From NCBI GenBank assembly GCA_017309115.1, contig JAFLEF010000031.1, positions 1 through 64,000 of the forward strand: 64,000 bases of DNA, written 5' to 3'. Each line of letters starts with the position of its first letter. The first letter of the stretch is position 1. This document shows, in pieces, positions 1 through 9,606 of the stretch. Below the pieces are notes generated by a model. The model was not told the DNA's origin. It ran no database searches and saw only the letters and a list, made by a program, of their open reading frames with translations. Origin of the DNA: Verrucomicrobiota bacterium (GTDB lineage Bacteria; Verrucomicrobiota; Verrucomicrobiia; Limisphaerales; UBA9464). The translations under genes and the position numbers were made by a program.

Positions 1-518
1 CCCGAAGTGCCACCTGTCTGTTTAGCAAAGACCGACAGGCCCTAAGGTGTACCCGTCTCCGTCCATCCTGCAATTGCTGCCCGAGTGCTCCCGGGACCGC
101 ACGCAAACCTCATACCCTCGCAGATTTTTTTCAGGAACTCAGCCAGGGCAGCGGTCGGAACCCGGATGGGAGGAATCTGGAAAACATGAAAACAGGAAGG
201 AGAAGGGGGCGGGAGAAGCGGAGAACGTGGAAGGAGACTTGGAGAGACGGTGAAGGGATCGCGAAGCGTCTTGGACTGCGGTAGCCCTCTACCGCTTTGG
301 GGCGCGGGGAGGGCAGGTAGAGGTGTGGACTCACTCGACGCGTCAGCAGCCGGGACGAAAAGCAGTAGCTTTGCAGGCTTCGCTACCGCACTCCAAACGA
401 TGCCACGTAGGCCACGCTGGCGAGGAGATGAACTTCCCGGGTCTGCTGGGCGAACGGTTCGGGGGGAGCCTCACCCACCGTCGATCGCGACCCGAACTCT
501 CCGAATGCACCGCAGGAA
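1..518. other. Intergenic region with no convincing gene
   Basis: No reading frame here looks like a real gene: the short frames have no recognisable domain, no good ribosome binding site and arginine/proline-rich shadow composition. The stretch contains a polypurine run around 160-250 and two copies of a dispersed repeat (261-300 and 337-405, annotated separately). It lies beyond the 3' end of the minus-strand protease gene. Confidence 0.6.
261..405. repeat. Inverted pair of dispersed 'GCGGTAGC' repeat with perfect hairpin
   Basis: Positions 278-295 form a perfect 7-bp hairpin (GCGGTAG, loop ccct, CTACCGC) inside a sequence beginning GCGAAGCGTCTTGGA. Positions 337-405 carry the reverse-oriented relative (GCCGGGACGAAAAGCAGTAGC ... 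ACCGCACTCCAAACG). The same repeat recurs in the forward sense near 45540, 46745 and 47115, so it is a genome repeat family of extragenic palindrome type. Function unknown. Confidence 0.6.
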
Positions 519-2339
519 TCAGCGGGTCAGACGGAAGAAGCGCGCACCAGTGGCTGGGGGTAGCGAGAATTCCATCGGCTCGACCGCGGCGGTCTTCTGG
601 CCTTGAGGTTCCCAGGTCCGCAAATCACTCGATTGCTCCAACGTGTAGGCCTTCCCTCGATGTCCCCGGGCGCGCAGTCGCCAGGAGCCATCGGGTTGTT
701 CGCTGAGTGTCGGCTGGGTGAGTTGACGATGCAGCAGTTCCACGGCGGCGAGGGCATCGATCTTGCCGTAACCCCAGTTCGCATTGGGGACTTCGCCGGT
801 GAACGCATCGGCTCGGGCGGTCTGCTGTAGGATCTGCTTGATCTGGCCCGCATCCAGGGTCGGATCCATTTCCAACAGGAGCGCAATCACTCCGGTGACA
901 ATCGGGTTGGCAGCACTGACGGCACTGGCTCGTCCGTACACTCCCGCGGTCGCCGGCACGCGGTTGAACGGGAAGGTGGCCCAGTAAGAACGCGGGCCGT
1001 ACACGGTCATCAGACTGTCCCCGGGAGCCGAGACGTCCATGCCCAGACGCCCGTCGAAGGTCGGTCCCACGCCACTCCCGTTCCACAGCCCGCCGATGGC
1101 GCCCTCGTTGAGATTCCGGGTGATGCCGTTGAGATCCTGGTAGGTCCTCCGGATCACGTAGGAGTTGGGGCAAATGTTGTTCGAAGCAGAGGCCAGATCC
1201 CAAATGCTGCCGGGCGCGGTGAAGTTGAGGAAGCGGCTGGGCAACGGGTTGCCCGGTTGGAACCGCGAAGGATTCAACGTCGCATCGAAGGTTCCATCGA
1301 CCACGGTGCGCCCGATCAATTCCACCGTGTAGGTTCCAGCGGCCCCGGAGAAACGAATCCACAGCTGGCGCCTTTGGTTCTGCGCCTCATTGAAGTCCCG
1401 GTCCCGGCCGAGATGATAATACAGCGCCCCACCGACCGTGCGGGTGTCGAATCCGTTCGCGGCGGCGGGCGCGGCGTAGGGTCCGAACGTGCCGGCCGGG
1501 GTGATCAGTCGAACGTCAAATCGATCCTGCTCGGAGTACCACAAGTCGAAGGTGAGGGTTCCTGTGCCCACCTTCTCCAACTGCAACGCGAGCGTCTGAC
1601 CCGCGGCCACGGTGCCCTTGGCCCGATTGGCCGCGCCGCCGTCGTCGCTGGTGCCGGTCACGAAGGCCAGTCCGGGTTTCCCGGGGCCCACCGTGGCGTC
1701 GATCTTCCGACACAGAGCGCTGGTGCCGTCGGTGGGGCCGCCGACGGAACCAATGTTGAGCAACATCACGCAGGGCAGGCCCAGTTCGGCCGACTTGATC
1801 TTCGCGAAGTCCATGGCCACGGGAATCAGGGCGGGATCATAGAACGGGGCCTCCGCGAGTTCCCCATCGTGTGCCGGGGCGCCTTCCGAAGTGACCTTCA
1901 CCACAATCAGTCGGGCACCCGGCGCGATGCCGCGGTACTTCGGTTCGTTCACCCCACCGCCGGCGGCGATTCCGGCCGTGGTCGTGCCGTGGCCCACGGC
2001 ATCGCGGGTGGCGAGACGGGTTCCGCTGGCGAGGGCGGCATCAATCTGCGTTCGGGTGTACACCGTGCCCCGGCCTTGGAAGTTGCCCGGCTGACCGGCT
2101 CCGCTGTTGTCGGAAAGGTCGTAGATGTACTCGATGCGGGTCTTGCCCTCCGCGTCCCGGAAGTCGGCGTTCTCCCAGTCAATTCCCCGATCCAGAATGG
2201 CCACCACAACGTTGCTGCCGCGCACGTCGTACTGGGCTAACGCGGCATCCAGTCGAATCTCCGGTCGAACGAGGTCCAACGCCGCCACCGGTCCCGCGCT
2301 CGCGAGAGCCAGCCACGTCCAAAGTCTCCATCGGATCAT
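519..2339 (-). CDS. Secreted subtilisin-like (S8) serine peptidase with C-terminal SSxLxxW module
   Basis: This is a 606-aa exported protease. A short signal peptide (about residues 1-20) is followed directly by the S8 domain. The catalytic Asp is D50 (VAILDRG), the His is H118 (GHGTTTAG) and the Ser is S475 (SAVSAANP, matching the GTSxAxP block). A roughly 240-residue segment separates His and Ser and includes a jelly-roll-like insert at about 240-345. Where subtilisins have the oxyanion Asn (AAGN), this protein reads VTGT, so T230 appears to replace it. The last ~65 residues form the 'YTLEQSSDLRTW...FFRL' module found on other secreted proteins in this window. The family hydrolyses peptide bonds outside the cytoplasm; the substrate is unknown. 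It is monocistronic by context, with thiG 53 bp upstream on the same strand. Confidence 0.9.
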   Translation of the reverse strand: MIRWRLWTWLALASAGPVAALDLVRPEIRLDAALAQYDVRGSNVVVAILDRGIDWENADFRDAEGKTRIEYIYDLSDNSGAGQPGNFQGRGTVYTRTQIDAALASGTRLATRDAVGHGTTTAGIAAGGGVNEPKYRGIAPGARLIVVKVTSEGAPAHDGELAEAPFYDPALIPVAMDFAKIKSAELGLPCVMLLNIGSVGGPTDGTSALCRKIDATVGPGKPGLAFVTGTSDDGGAANRAKGTVAAGQTLALQLEKVGTGTLTFDLWYSEQDRFDVRLITPAGTFGPYAAPAAANGFDTRTVGGALYYHLGRDRDFNEAQNQRRQLWIRFSGAAGTYTVELIGRTVVDGTFDATLNPSRFQPGNPLPSRFLNFTAPGSIWDLASASNNICPNSYVIRRTYQDLNGITRNLNEGAIGGLWNGSGVGPTFDGRLGMDVSAPGDSLMTVYGPRSYWATFPFNRVPATAGVYGRASAVSAANPIVTGVIALLLEMDPTLDAGQIKQILQQTARADAFTGEVPNANWGYGKIDALAAVELLHRQLTQPTLSEQPDGSWRLRARGHRGKAYTLEQSSDLRTWEPQGQKTAAVEPMEFSLPPATGARFFRLTR

Positions 2340-2392
2340 CTGCCGACTCTGCGGACGGCTCCTGTCCCCGGCAAGCCGCGCGTGGGAAGCGC

Positions 2393-3172
2393 TTAATCCA
2401 GAAACGCCGTCAGCGGGCTGGTGGGGCTTGCCGTGTCCGAGGGCGCGCCCAAGCCCAATTCGAACGCGGTTCGGCCGGCTTCCACGGCCTGACGAAACGC
2501 CACGGCCATTCGGTTGGGATCGCTCGCCACGGCGATGGCGGTGTTCACCAGCACGGCGTCGGCTCCCAGCTCCATGGCTTCCGCCGCATGGCTCGGAACG
2601 CCGATGCCGGCATCAACCACGACCGGAACGGTGGCCTGTTCCAGAATGATCCGGATTTGATCCCGGGTTTGCAGGCCCCGATGCGAACCAATCGGCGAAC
2701 CGAGCGGCATGACGGTGGCTGTGCCGACTTCCTGGAGTCGCTTGGCCAGTACCGGATCGGCATTGATGTACGGCAGCACCACGAACCCTTCCTTCACCAA
2801 CTGTTCCGCCGCCTTCAGCGTTTCAATAGGATCGGGCAGCAGGTAACGCGGATCCGGGTGAATCTCCAGTTTGACCCACTTGGGCAGCCCGGCGGCGACG
2901 GCGAGTCGGGCGAGTCGGACCGCTTCCTCCGCGTTCATGGCGCCGCTGGTGTTGGGCAACAGCAGGTACTTCTGGGGATCAATGAACTCCAGAATGTTGG
3001 CGAAGGGATCCTTGGTGCCGGTGAGGTCGGCGCGCCGCAGGGCCACGGTGACCATTTCGGTGCCACTGGCGGCCAGGGCATCGCGCATGGATTCAGGCGA
3101 CGGAAACTTGCCTGTGCCCAGGAACAGGCGGCTGTTGAAGGTGCGTCCAGCAATGACCAACGGTCGAGACAT
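2393..3172 (-). CDS. thiG: Thiazole synthase ThiG
   Basis: ThiG is 259 aa, the usual length. It condenses 1-deoxy-D-xylulose 5-phosphate, dehydroglycine and ThiS thiocarboxylate into the thiazole phosphate of thiamine, in the cytoplasm. It is a TIM barrel. The Schiff-base lysine is K101 in the block WVKLEIHPD, and the phosphate-binding end [31 protein letters not shown] is clear in the C-terminal third. The start ATG (MSRPLVIAG) fits the family. No thiS, thiF, thiH or thiO lies beside it and no TPP riboswitch was recognised in the 136 bp upstream, so it is an orphan thiamine gene here. The divergent neighbour is the cytochrome gene at 3309. Confidence 0.95.
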   Translation of the reverse strand: MSRPLVIAGRTFNSRLFLGTGKFPSPESMRDALAASGTEMVTVALRRADLTGTKDPFANILEFIDPQKYLLLPNTSGAMNAEEAVRLARLAVAAGLPKWVKLEIHPDPRYLLPDPIETLKAAEQLVKEGFVVLPYINADPVLAKRLQEVGTATVMPLGSPIGSHRGLQTRDQIRIILEQATVPVVVDAGIGVPSHAAEAMELGADAVLVNTAIAVASDPNRMAVAFRQAVEAGRTAFELGLGAPSDTASPTSPLTAFLD

Positions 3173-3308
3173 CGGACGCGGAAGATGGGAGCAACCGGCC
3201 AGACTGTCGAGTGGGGCTGCGATCCATCCCGGGAAGCGTCTTTCGGATCCCCGAAGCCGTGGCTTCCCAGCATCCCAGCTTCTCCGTAGACTTTCGGTAG
3301 ATTGCCCG

Positions 3309-6300
3309 ATGAAGCGCCCCTCTTTCCCCCTTTTCCTATGGCTGGCGATCTCGTTGGGCGGAGTGGGGGTCGCGGGCGGAGCGGAGCCTTCGCCGGCCGA
3401 GTTGGACTTCTTTGAGAAACGGATCCGACCGGTCCTGATCGAGCATTGCTACGAGTGTCACAGCACCGAGAGCAAGAAGCTGAAGGGCGGCCTCCGGCTC
3501 GATACGCGGGCCGGATGGCTCCAAGGCGGCGACACCGGCCCGGTCCTCGTGCCTGGCAAATCGCAGCAGAGCGCTTTGATTGAAGCGATCCGCTATCAGA
3601 ATTCGGAACTGCAAATGCCGCCGAAGGGCAAACTGCCCGAGGCGGTGATTGCTGACCTCGTTCGTTGGGTGGATCTGGGCGCGCCGGATCCGCGAACGGG
3701 GACGCCGGCCGCTGAGCGAACCTCAATCTCCACCGCCGCTGCGCCTCACTGGGCTTTCCAACCGTTGCGGGACGCGGCACCGCCCGCCGTGCAGTCGACC
3801 GAAGTCCGCACGCCAATCGACCGCTTTATTGCGCAGCAGTTGGAGGTTCATCAGCTGGGACTCTCGCCTCGCGCTGCGCCGCGCACCTTGCTGCGGCGCG
3901 CTGCGCTCACGCTGACCGGACTTCCTCCCACGCCGGAAGAACTGACCGCCCTGGAGCGTGATCCGTCTCCGGAAGCCTTCGCCCGGGCCGTCGATCGTTT
4001 GCTCGCCAGCCCGCACTATGGCGAGCGCTGGGCGCGGCACTGGCTGGACGCGGCGCGCTTCGCCGAGAGTAGTGGATTCGAACACGACTACGACCGACCG
4101 AACGCCTGGCCGTATCGCGATTACGTCATTCACGCCTTCAACACGGATCAACCCTATGCCGAGTTTGTCCGCTGGCAGTTGGCTGGTGACGAGTTCGCTC
4201 CGGACAATCCGTGGGCGCTCATGGCCACTGGCTTCCTGGGCGCGGGAGTCTTTCCCACGCAGATCACCGCCAACGAAGTGGAACGGGTCCGCTACGACGC
4301 CTTGGACGACATGGCGTCCACGGCGGGTGCCGCGTTCCTGGGGCTGACCGTCGGCTGTGCTCGCTGTCACGACCACAAGTTCGATCCGATTGCGACGCGG
4401 GACTACTACCGACTGATCTCGGCCTTCGCGACCACCGTGCGCAGTCAGATGGATCTGGATCTCGTCCCGGAAGAGAACCGGCAGGCGGAACAGCGTTGGG
4501 AGCGCGAGCATGCGAAGCATTTGGCGGCGTTGAAGGCGTTCGAAGAGCAGGAAATGCCGGCACGCTTTAACCGTTGGCTGGAGTCTTCGCCCCGAGTGGA
4601 AACGCCCGATTGGCTCTACCTCGAGTTGACCAACACCGTTTCGGCCGGCGGCGCGACTCTGACCGCCCAGCCGGATGGATCCCTCCTGGCCTCGGGCAAG
4701 AATCCGGACTTCGACCGGTACACCCTCGTGGCCCGCCTGACCCCGACCCGGGCCTTGAAGTCACTGCGGTTGGAAGCGCTGGCGGATCCGTCGATGGTCA
4801 AGAACGGGCCGGGCCGGGCCGACAACGGCAACTTTGCCTTGAGCGACTTCCGCGTGTTCCAACGGTCGGTCGGTAGCTCCCAAGTCCCTGTTCCGGTGCG
4901 CCTGACTCAGCCTCGGGTGACGTTCGAACAGAAGGGACTGCCCCTCGCCGCCAGCCTGGATGACGACGCGAAGTCGGGTTGGGCGGTGGACCCGGAGTTC
5001 GGTAAGGACCACGCCGCCGTCTTTGAACTGGCTGAACCGCTCGACGCAACGGGTGAGGTTGAGCTGACCTTCGAACTCAAGTTCGACACCAACAACCGCC
5101 ATTCCATCGGCCGACTGCGACTGAGTGTCAGTACGCAATCCACGCCGGATCTGCGCGCCCCGGGAGGTCCGGCCCAGCGCTTGGCGGACGTCCAACGGGC
5201 GCTGCAAACCCCAGAGCGAACCGCAGCGCAGCAGGAATTGCTGCGGGCGTGGCAACGTCAGCAGGATCCGGAATGGCGCGCCCAGGAAGCGCGGGTGCAG
5301 GACTCCCTGAAGGCCAAACCCAAGCCGGTCCTGACCCCGGTGATGGTCGCCACCGAAGGACTTCCCGCGTTGCGCATGCACACGCAGGGGGCGGATTTCT
5401 TCGAACAGACGCATTTGCTCAAGCGCGGGGATCCCAACTTGAAGGGCGAAGTGGTCTCGCTGGGATTCCTACCCGTGCTGATGCGTCAGCCGGAATCCCA
5501 CTGGCAGACGCCCCGGCCGGAGGGTGCCCGGACCTCGTATCGTCGCCGGGCTTTGGCGGAATGGATCACCGATCCTCAGGACGGCGCAGGAGTCCTGCTG
5601 GCGCGAGTGCTGGTGAACCGGGTGTGGTCGCTGCACTTCGGTCGCGGCTTGGTGGCGACGCCCAATGACTTTGGTCGCCAAGGCGAGTTGCCGACGCATC
5701 CGGAGCTGCTGGACTGGCTGGCGCGCGAGTTCCTCCGTCAAGGCGGATCCATCAAGCAACTGCATCGACTGATTCTGAACAGCGCCGTCTGGCAGCAGTC
5801 CAGTCACGCCACTCCCGACCGGTTGGAGGCCGCCGCAACGGTGGATCCCGAGAACAAGTTGTGGTGGCGCTTTCCCCGGCATCGGCTCGAGGCGGAAGCG
5901 ATTCGGGACAGCCTGCTCGCCGCAGCTGGCAATCTGGACCGCCGGATGGGCGGCCCTGGTTCGCTCGATGAACAGCAGGTCCGTCGCAGCGTGTACTTCA
6001 TGGTGAAGCGCAGTCAGCTCAGTCGAACGCTTCAGCTCTTTGACGCACCGGATGCCGTGCTGAGCGTGGGGAATCGTCCCGCGACCATCACCGCCCCGCA
6101 GGCACTGCTGTTCCTGAACAGTCCGTTCATTCGAAACTGCGCGCGAGAGTTTGGTCAGCGCCTGGAGCACGCGGCTCGGGCGGCGACGGCGGATGGCATC
6201 CGGTCGGGTTACCAACTGGCGCTGGGCCGGTCGCCGATACCTGAGGAACTAACGGACAGTCTCGCCTTTCTGCATGACGCGTCCCCCGGAATGAACAGTC

Positions 6301-6371
6301 CGACCTCCCAGGCCTGGGAAGATTTTGCGCAAGTGCTGTTGGGCCTGAACGAATTCATCTACGTCGAATGA
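3309..6371 (+). CDS. Planctomycete-type cytochrome c protein with DUF1549 and DUF1553
   Basis: This is a 1020-aa exported protein. The frame is open from 2871, but that extension is antisense to thiG. The ATG at 3309 gives a proper signal peptide ([16 protein letters not shown]...GGA), so it is chosen. A planctomycete cytochrome c-like domain carries a heme motif CYECH at residues 47-51. The DUF1549 domain follows from about 140, with a second CxxCH (CARCH, 350-354), and DUF1553 occupies the C-terminal third (about 720-1000). The product is presumably a periplasmic redox protein; its substrate is unknown across the family. It overlaps the downstream DUF1501 gene by 4 bp, the standard PVC pairing, so the two are translationally coupled. 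Confidence 0.93.
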   Translation: MKRPSFPLFLWLAISLGGVGVAGGAEPSPAELDFFEKRIRPVLIEHCYECHSTESKKLKGGLRLDTRAGWLQGGDTGPVLVPGKSQQSALIEAIRYQNSELQMPPKGKLPEAVIADLVRWVDLGAPDPRTGTPAAERTSISTAAAPHWAFQPLRDAAPPAVQSTEVRTPIDRFIAQQLEVHQLGLSPRAAPRTLLRRAALTLTGLPPTPEELTALERDPSPEAFARAVDRLLASPHYGERWARHWLDAARFAESSGFEHDYDRPNAWPYRDYVIHAFNTDQPYAEFVRWQLAGDEFAPDNPWALMATGFLGAGVFPTQITANEVERVRYDALDDMASTAGAAFLGLTVGCARCHDHKFDPIATRDYYRLISAFATTVRSQMDLDLVPEENRQAEQRWEREHAKHLAALKAFEEQEMPARFNRWLESSPRVETPDWLYLELTNTVSAGGATLTAQPDGSLLASGKNPDFDRYTLVARLTPTRALKSLRLEALADPSMVKNGPGRADNGNFALSDFRVFQRSVGSSQVPVPVRLTQPRVTFEQKGLPLAASLDDDAKSGWAVDPEFGKDHAAVFELAEPLDATGEVELTFELKFDTNNRHSIGRLRLSVSTQSTPDLRAPGGPAQRLADVQRALQTPERTAAQQELLRAWQRQQDPEWRAQEARVQDSLKAKPKPVLTPVMVATEGLPALRMHTQGADFFEQTHLLKRGDPNLKGEVVSLGFLPVLMRQPESHWQTPRPEGARTSYRRRALAEWITDPQDGAGVLLARVLVNRVWSLHFGRGLVATPNDFGRQGELPTHPELLDWLAREFLRQGGSIKQLHRLILNSAVWQQSSHATPDRLEAAATVDPENKLWWRFPRHRLEAEAIRDSLLAAAGNLDRRMGGPGSLDEQQVRRSVYFMVKRSQLSRTLQLFDAPDAVLSVGNRPATITAPQALLFLNSPFIRNCAREFGQRLEHAARAATADGIRSGYQLALGRSPIPEELTDSLAFLHDASPGMNSPTSQAWEDFAQVLLGLNEFIYVE

Positions 6372-7801
6372 ACGCCTCCCCGCTGCTCTCCCGCCGCGAT
6401 CTGCTCCGCCGCTGTGGCGGTGGCGCCGGCCTGTTGGGTCTGGCCACTCTACTCCGGGACGATCGCCTGCTGGCCGCCGCCACGGCCGTAAATCCACTGG
6501 CGGCGCGTCCGCCGCAGTTTCCCGGGCGCGCCAAGTCGGTGATCTGGCTCTTCATGAATGGCGGTCCCAGTCAGGTGGATACCTGGGACTACAAGCCAGA
6601 ACTCGCCCGCCGCGACGGACTGGAGTTGGAAGGCTTTGACAAGAACACTGGCTTCTTCACCGGTAATGTGGGGCCGCTGATGAAGTCGCCGTTCCAGTGG
6701 GCGCAGTACGGTGATTCCGGAAGCTGGGTCTCGAGTTTGTTCCCGCACTTGTCCCGGCACGTAGACAAGATGGCGTTCCTGCATTCCTGCTACACGGATT
6801 CCAACAACCACAGCCCGGCGCTGTTCATGATGAACACCGGCGTGCCCCGGATGGGATTTCCCTGCGTGGGTGCCTGGGCCACGTATGGACTGGGCTCGGA
6901 AAGCCGTGATCTGCCGTCTTTCGTGGTGATGAGCGATCCGCTGGATCGGGGACTGCCCAAAGGACATGCCCTCAACTGGAGCGCTGGATTCCTCCCGGGC
7001 GTTTATCAGGGCACGCATCTTCGGCCCAAGGGCGATCCGATCGACAATCTGAAGCTGCCGGCAGACTTAGATCCCGCGACCCAGCGGCGGCAGTTGGCGC
7101 TGATGTCGCGCTTGAACGGGCATCATTTGGCCACGGATCCCTCCGACCCAGCGTTGTCCGCACGCATTGAAAGCTTTGAACTCGCGTATCGAATGCAGAT
7201 GGCTGCGCCGGAGGCGTTGGACTGGCAGCGGGAGCCGGAGTCCATTCGTCGGCTTTACGGAACGGAGGATAAACCGTGTGACCAGTTCGCTCGGCAGTGT
7301 TTGACCGCTCGGCGGATGGTGGAGCGCGGTGTGCGCTTCGTGCAGATCTATTCCGGCGGCATGGACAACGAGCGCAGCTGGGACGGCCACGAGAACATTG
7401 TGAAGAATCACGGTGGGTTCGCGGCCGAGACGGACCGGCCGATTGCCGCCCTGCTGACCGATCTGGAACAGCGCGGTCTGCTCGATGAAACCCTGGTGAT
7501 TTGGGGCGGAGAGTTTGGTCGGTTGCCCATCGTCCAGAAGGGCGGCACCGGACGGGACCACAATCCCCATGCGTTCACGGTGTGGATGGCGGGCGGCGGC
7601 GTTCGGGCCGGAACGCATTACGGCGCCACGGACGACATTGGCTACAAGGCCGTGCAGGACCGGGTGAGCGTGCATGACTTTCACGCCACCGTGTTGCACC
7701 TACTCGGGTTCGATCACGAGAAGCTGACGTTCCGCTACAGCGGTCGGGATTTCCGGTTGACCGACGTCAGCGGGGAAGTGATTCGCGCCGTGGTGGCGTA
7801 G
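6368..7801 (+). CDS. DUF1501 protein with Tat signal
   Basis: This is a 477-aa protein starting with a twin-arginine signal (SRRDLLRR at residues 8-15 followed by a Gly/Ala/Leu-rich stretch). It is therefore predicted to be exported folded. The remainder is a DUF1501 alkaline-phosphatase/sulfatase-like fold: MNGGPSQVDTWDYKP near residue 60, the Asp/His-rich ERSWDGHENIVKNHGGFAAETD near 340, and GGEFGRLP near 380. The start ATG overlaps the stop of the DUF1549 gene (ATGA), so the two form an operon. The biochemical role of the family is not established; co-conservation with the cytochrome partner suggests a joint periplasmic complex (inference). Confidence 0.93.
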   Translation: MNASPLLSRRDLLRRCGGGAGLLGLATLLRDDRLLAAATAVNPLAARPPQFPGRAKSVIWLFMNGGPSQVDTWDYKPELARRDGLELEGFDKNTGFFTGNVGPLMKSPFQWAQYGDSGSWVSSLFPHLSRHVDKMAFLHSCYTDSNNHSPALFMMNTGVPRMGFPCVGAWATYGLGSESRDLPSFVVMSDPLDRGLPKGHALNWSAGFLPGVYQGTHLRPKGDPIDNLKLPADLDPATQRRQLALMSRLNGHHLATDPSDPALSARIESFELAYRMQMAAPEALDWQREPESIRRLYGTEDKPCDQFARQCLTARRMVERGVRFVQIYSGGMDNERSWDGHENIVKNHGGFAAETDRPIAALLTDLEQRGLLDETLVIWGGEFGRLPIVQKGGTGRDHNPHAFTVWMAGGGVRAGTHYGATDDIGYKAVQDRVSVHDFHATVLHLLGFDHEKLTFRYSGRDFRLTDVSGEVIRAVVA

Positions 7802-7810
7802 TCCCGCACG

Positions 7811-8443
7811 TCAGGTCGCCGGTTCGTAGATCACCCGGAAGTTCTGCTGTGATCCCGGGACTTCCACGCTCAGTTCTTCGAAGCCAACGCCCACCAAGTC
7901 GCCGCAATCGGCGCGCGCGGCGGCGGTGACCAGGATCTCGTTGGCCTTCGCGGTGTCTTCGCCCAGTTTGCTGGCGGCGTTGACCTCGGCTCCGAAAACG
8001 TCGATGTCGCCGATCCGCAGAATCCGGCCGTGGCCGATGCCCACGCACAACAACACCTGTTCCTCCGGCACGCGCCGTTGATTCAACTGCTGACACGCCC
8101 GCTGCATTTCGACGGCGCAGGCGATGGCGCCCGCGGCCCGGCGGAAGAGGATCAGAAAGCTGTCGGCTTCAATCTTGATCAGGATTCCGTCGTGCGAGGC
8201 GACGATGGGCAGCAGCAGGCGCTTCTGTTCGTGGATCACCTGCAGGAAGTGAATGATGCCGAACTTGGCCACCTGACGGGAAAATCCGGAAAGGTCGGTG
8301 AACATGACCGCCCAGGTATCGCCGAAGAGATCCCAGATCCGGGCGTCGATGGCCCGGACGTCGGCTCCGGGGCGGAGGCGTTCGTCGATCAAGCGCCAGA
8401 GTCGGGTTTCGCTGCCTTTCAATCGGTCGTCAAAGTCGCTCAC
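7811..8443 (-). CDS. Stand-alone class III adenylate/guanylate cyclase-type protein
   Basis: This protein of about 210 aa consists almost only of a class III nucleotidyl cyclase domain. The metal-binding Asp pair is recognisable as D50 (VMFTDLSGFS) and D94 (IEADSFLILF). A later FGAEVNAASKLGE block matches the ribose-binding Asn region. No membrane segment or other sensor domain is visible. The GTG at 8443 was chosen; an upstream TTG at 8506, with an AAGG-like ribosome site, would add 21 residues. It converges on the DUF1501 gene with only 9 bp between stops. Cyclase activity is inferred: the substrate-specifying residues could not be assigned with confidence. Confidence 0.8.
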   Translation of the reverse strand: MSDFDDRLKGSETRLWRLIDERLRPGADVRAIDARIWDLFGDTWAVMFTDLSGFSRQVAKFGIIHFLQVIHEQKRLLLPIVASHDGILIKIEADSFLILFRRAAGAIACAVEMQRACQQLNQRRVPEEQVLLCVGIGHGRILRIGDIDVFGAEVNAASKLGEDTAKANEILVTAAARADCGDLVGVGFEELSVEVPGSQQNFRVIYEPAT

Positions 8444-8548
8444 GCGCGTCGACGCTAGGGGGAAAGTCGTCGGGACCCCAAGATGGATTTCGACCCGGGA
8501 CGCCAAAACGCCACACCTTGGCTGGGAGAGTGCACCGGGAAATACAAA

Positions 8549-8570
8549 GGCCGGTCCCGAAGGACCGGCC
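8549..8570 (-). terminator. Rho-independent terminator of the pseudopilin gene
   Basis: A perfect 9-bp GC stem (GGCCGGTCC, loop cgaa, GGACCGGCC) lies 33 bp beyond the stop at 8604. On the minus strand it is followed by a T-rich tract (TTTGTATTT). Confidence 0.85.
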
Positions 8571-8603
8571 GGAGTGAGGCAGCTTCCGAAGCAGGCGACG
8601 CGC

Positions 8604-9452
8604 TTACTTCAGGCGGGTAGAGTGTTCTTGCATCCACATCACATCCCGGTTGTTACCCTGGACGCCCGACTGTACCCAAGAGCCCTTTCTGATCGGGGGC
8701 ATCGTGCGAGGATCCGACCAGCGTTTAATCTCCGAATGGCCATCGGCGAAGGAGAAACCACCGGCGCGATTGTGATAACTGGCCGGAACGTCGACCATAC
8801 TGATCGAGGTGAGCCGCGGGGTTTTGGAGAACATCGAATTCTCCATGGACACCACGAAGAAGCCGTCGTTGATGCTGTCCTCGCGTTCATCCAGCAGCAC
8901 ATAGGTCATGGCCGGCCCTGGATCGTTCATGGAGGACGCCTTGGTGAAGACATTCCAGGATCCGCCCCAACCGCCATCGGTTCCCTTATTGCCGCCGACC
9001 CAGATGCTCATCGCCATGCTGCGAACCCGTGGAACTTTGGCGCCCGTTCGGTCGATGGCTGTGCTCATGTCCGCCGGGCACTTCCAGATGGATCGAGTTT
9101 GTCCCGTATAGGTCCACAGGGGGCTCTGTCGCAGCCAATTGGTGTTCCAGTTCCCCTCGGCGCGGAGGTCGGTGAAGTTCAGATCGCCTTGAACCCAAGC
9201 GCCATCGGAGGTGTTGGCGTTGACCTCGGGAGCATAGGCGTACAGCAGGTTGTCATTGTTGTCCCCGTTATAGAGCGCCCAACCCAGCAGCAGCTGCTTG
9301 TGGTTGTTCATGCAGGAGATGCCTTGGGCCTTCGTCTTGGCTTTGGCCAGGGCCGGGAGAAGCATTCCCGCCAGGATCGCGATGATCGCGATGACGACGA
9401 GCAGTTCGATGAGAGTGAATCCACGACGACGTAACTGTGGCGAGATAGACAT
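8604..9452 (-). CDS. Pseudopilin-like secreted protein (prepilin N-methylation signal, FADGH motif)
   Basis: This is a 282-aa protein. Its N-terminus carries a type IV prepilin/pseudopilin signal: [20 protein letters not shown], with cleavage expected after G11 and a Glu at +5. A large extracellular domain follows, ending in the FADGH block typical of the big PVC family of pseudopilin-like proteins (DUF1559/H-X9-DG class). Such proteins are processed by a prepilin peptidase and assembled or anchored through a type II secretion-like system, which is not in this window. The gene stands alone with its own terminator at 8549-8570. A second member lies at 56303. Confidence 0.9.
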   Translation of the reverse strand: MSISPQLRRRGFTLIELLVVIAIIAILAGMLLPALAKAKTKAQGISCMNNHKQLLLGWALYNGDNNDNLLYAYAPEVNANTSDGAWVQGDLNFTDLRAEGNWNTNWLRQSPLWTYTGQTRSIWKCPADMSTAIDRTGAKVPRVRSMAMSIWVGGNKGTDGGWGGSWNVFTKASSMNDPGPAMTYVLLDEREDSINDGFFVVSMENSMFSKTPRLTSISMVDVPASYHNRAGGFSFADGHSEIKRWSDPRTMPPIRKGSWVQSGVQGNNRDVMWMQEHSTRLK

Positions 9453-9606
9453 ACTGGCGATTTTCAGCTTGTGGGCGACAGGCCGGGAGCAGCGGGCCTG
9501 CCCTTACTACTAGCGAGCAATCGTCGGGCCGCCAGTCCGAAAAATCCAAGAGTGCCGTAAATTCTTTTGTTCGCGACCGACGATACCCTGGTCGGGGGGT
9601 GGAATA

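Noticed and set aside
2871-3308. 5' extension of the DUF1549 frame
   Set aside because: It lies antisense to thiG and lacks a signal peptide; the ATG at 3309 gives one.
3173-3308. Possible TPP riboswitch before thiG
   Set aside because: No CTGAGA or ACCTGATC-type core was found on the minus strand.
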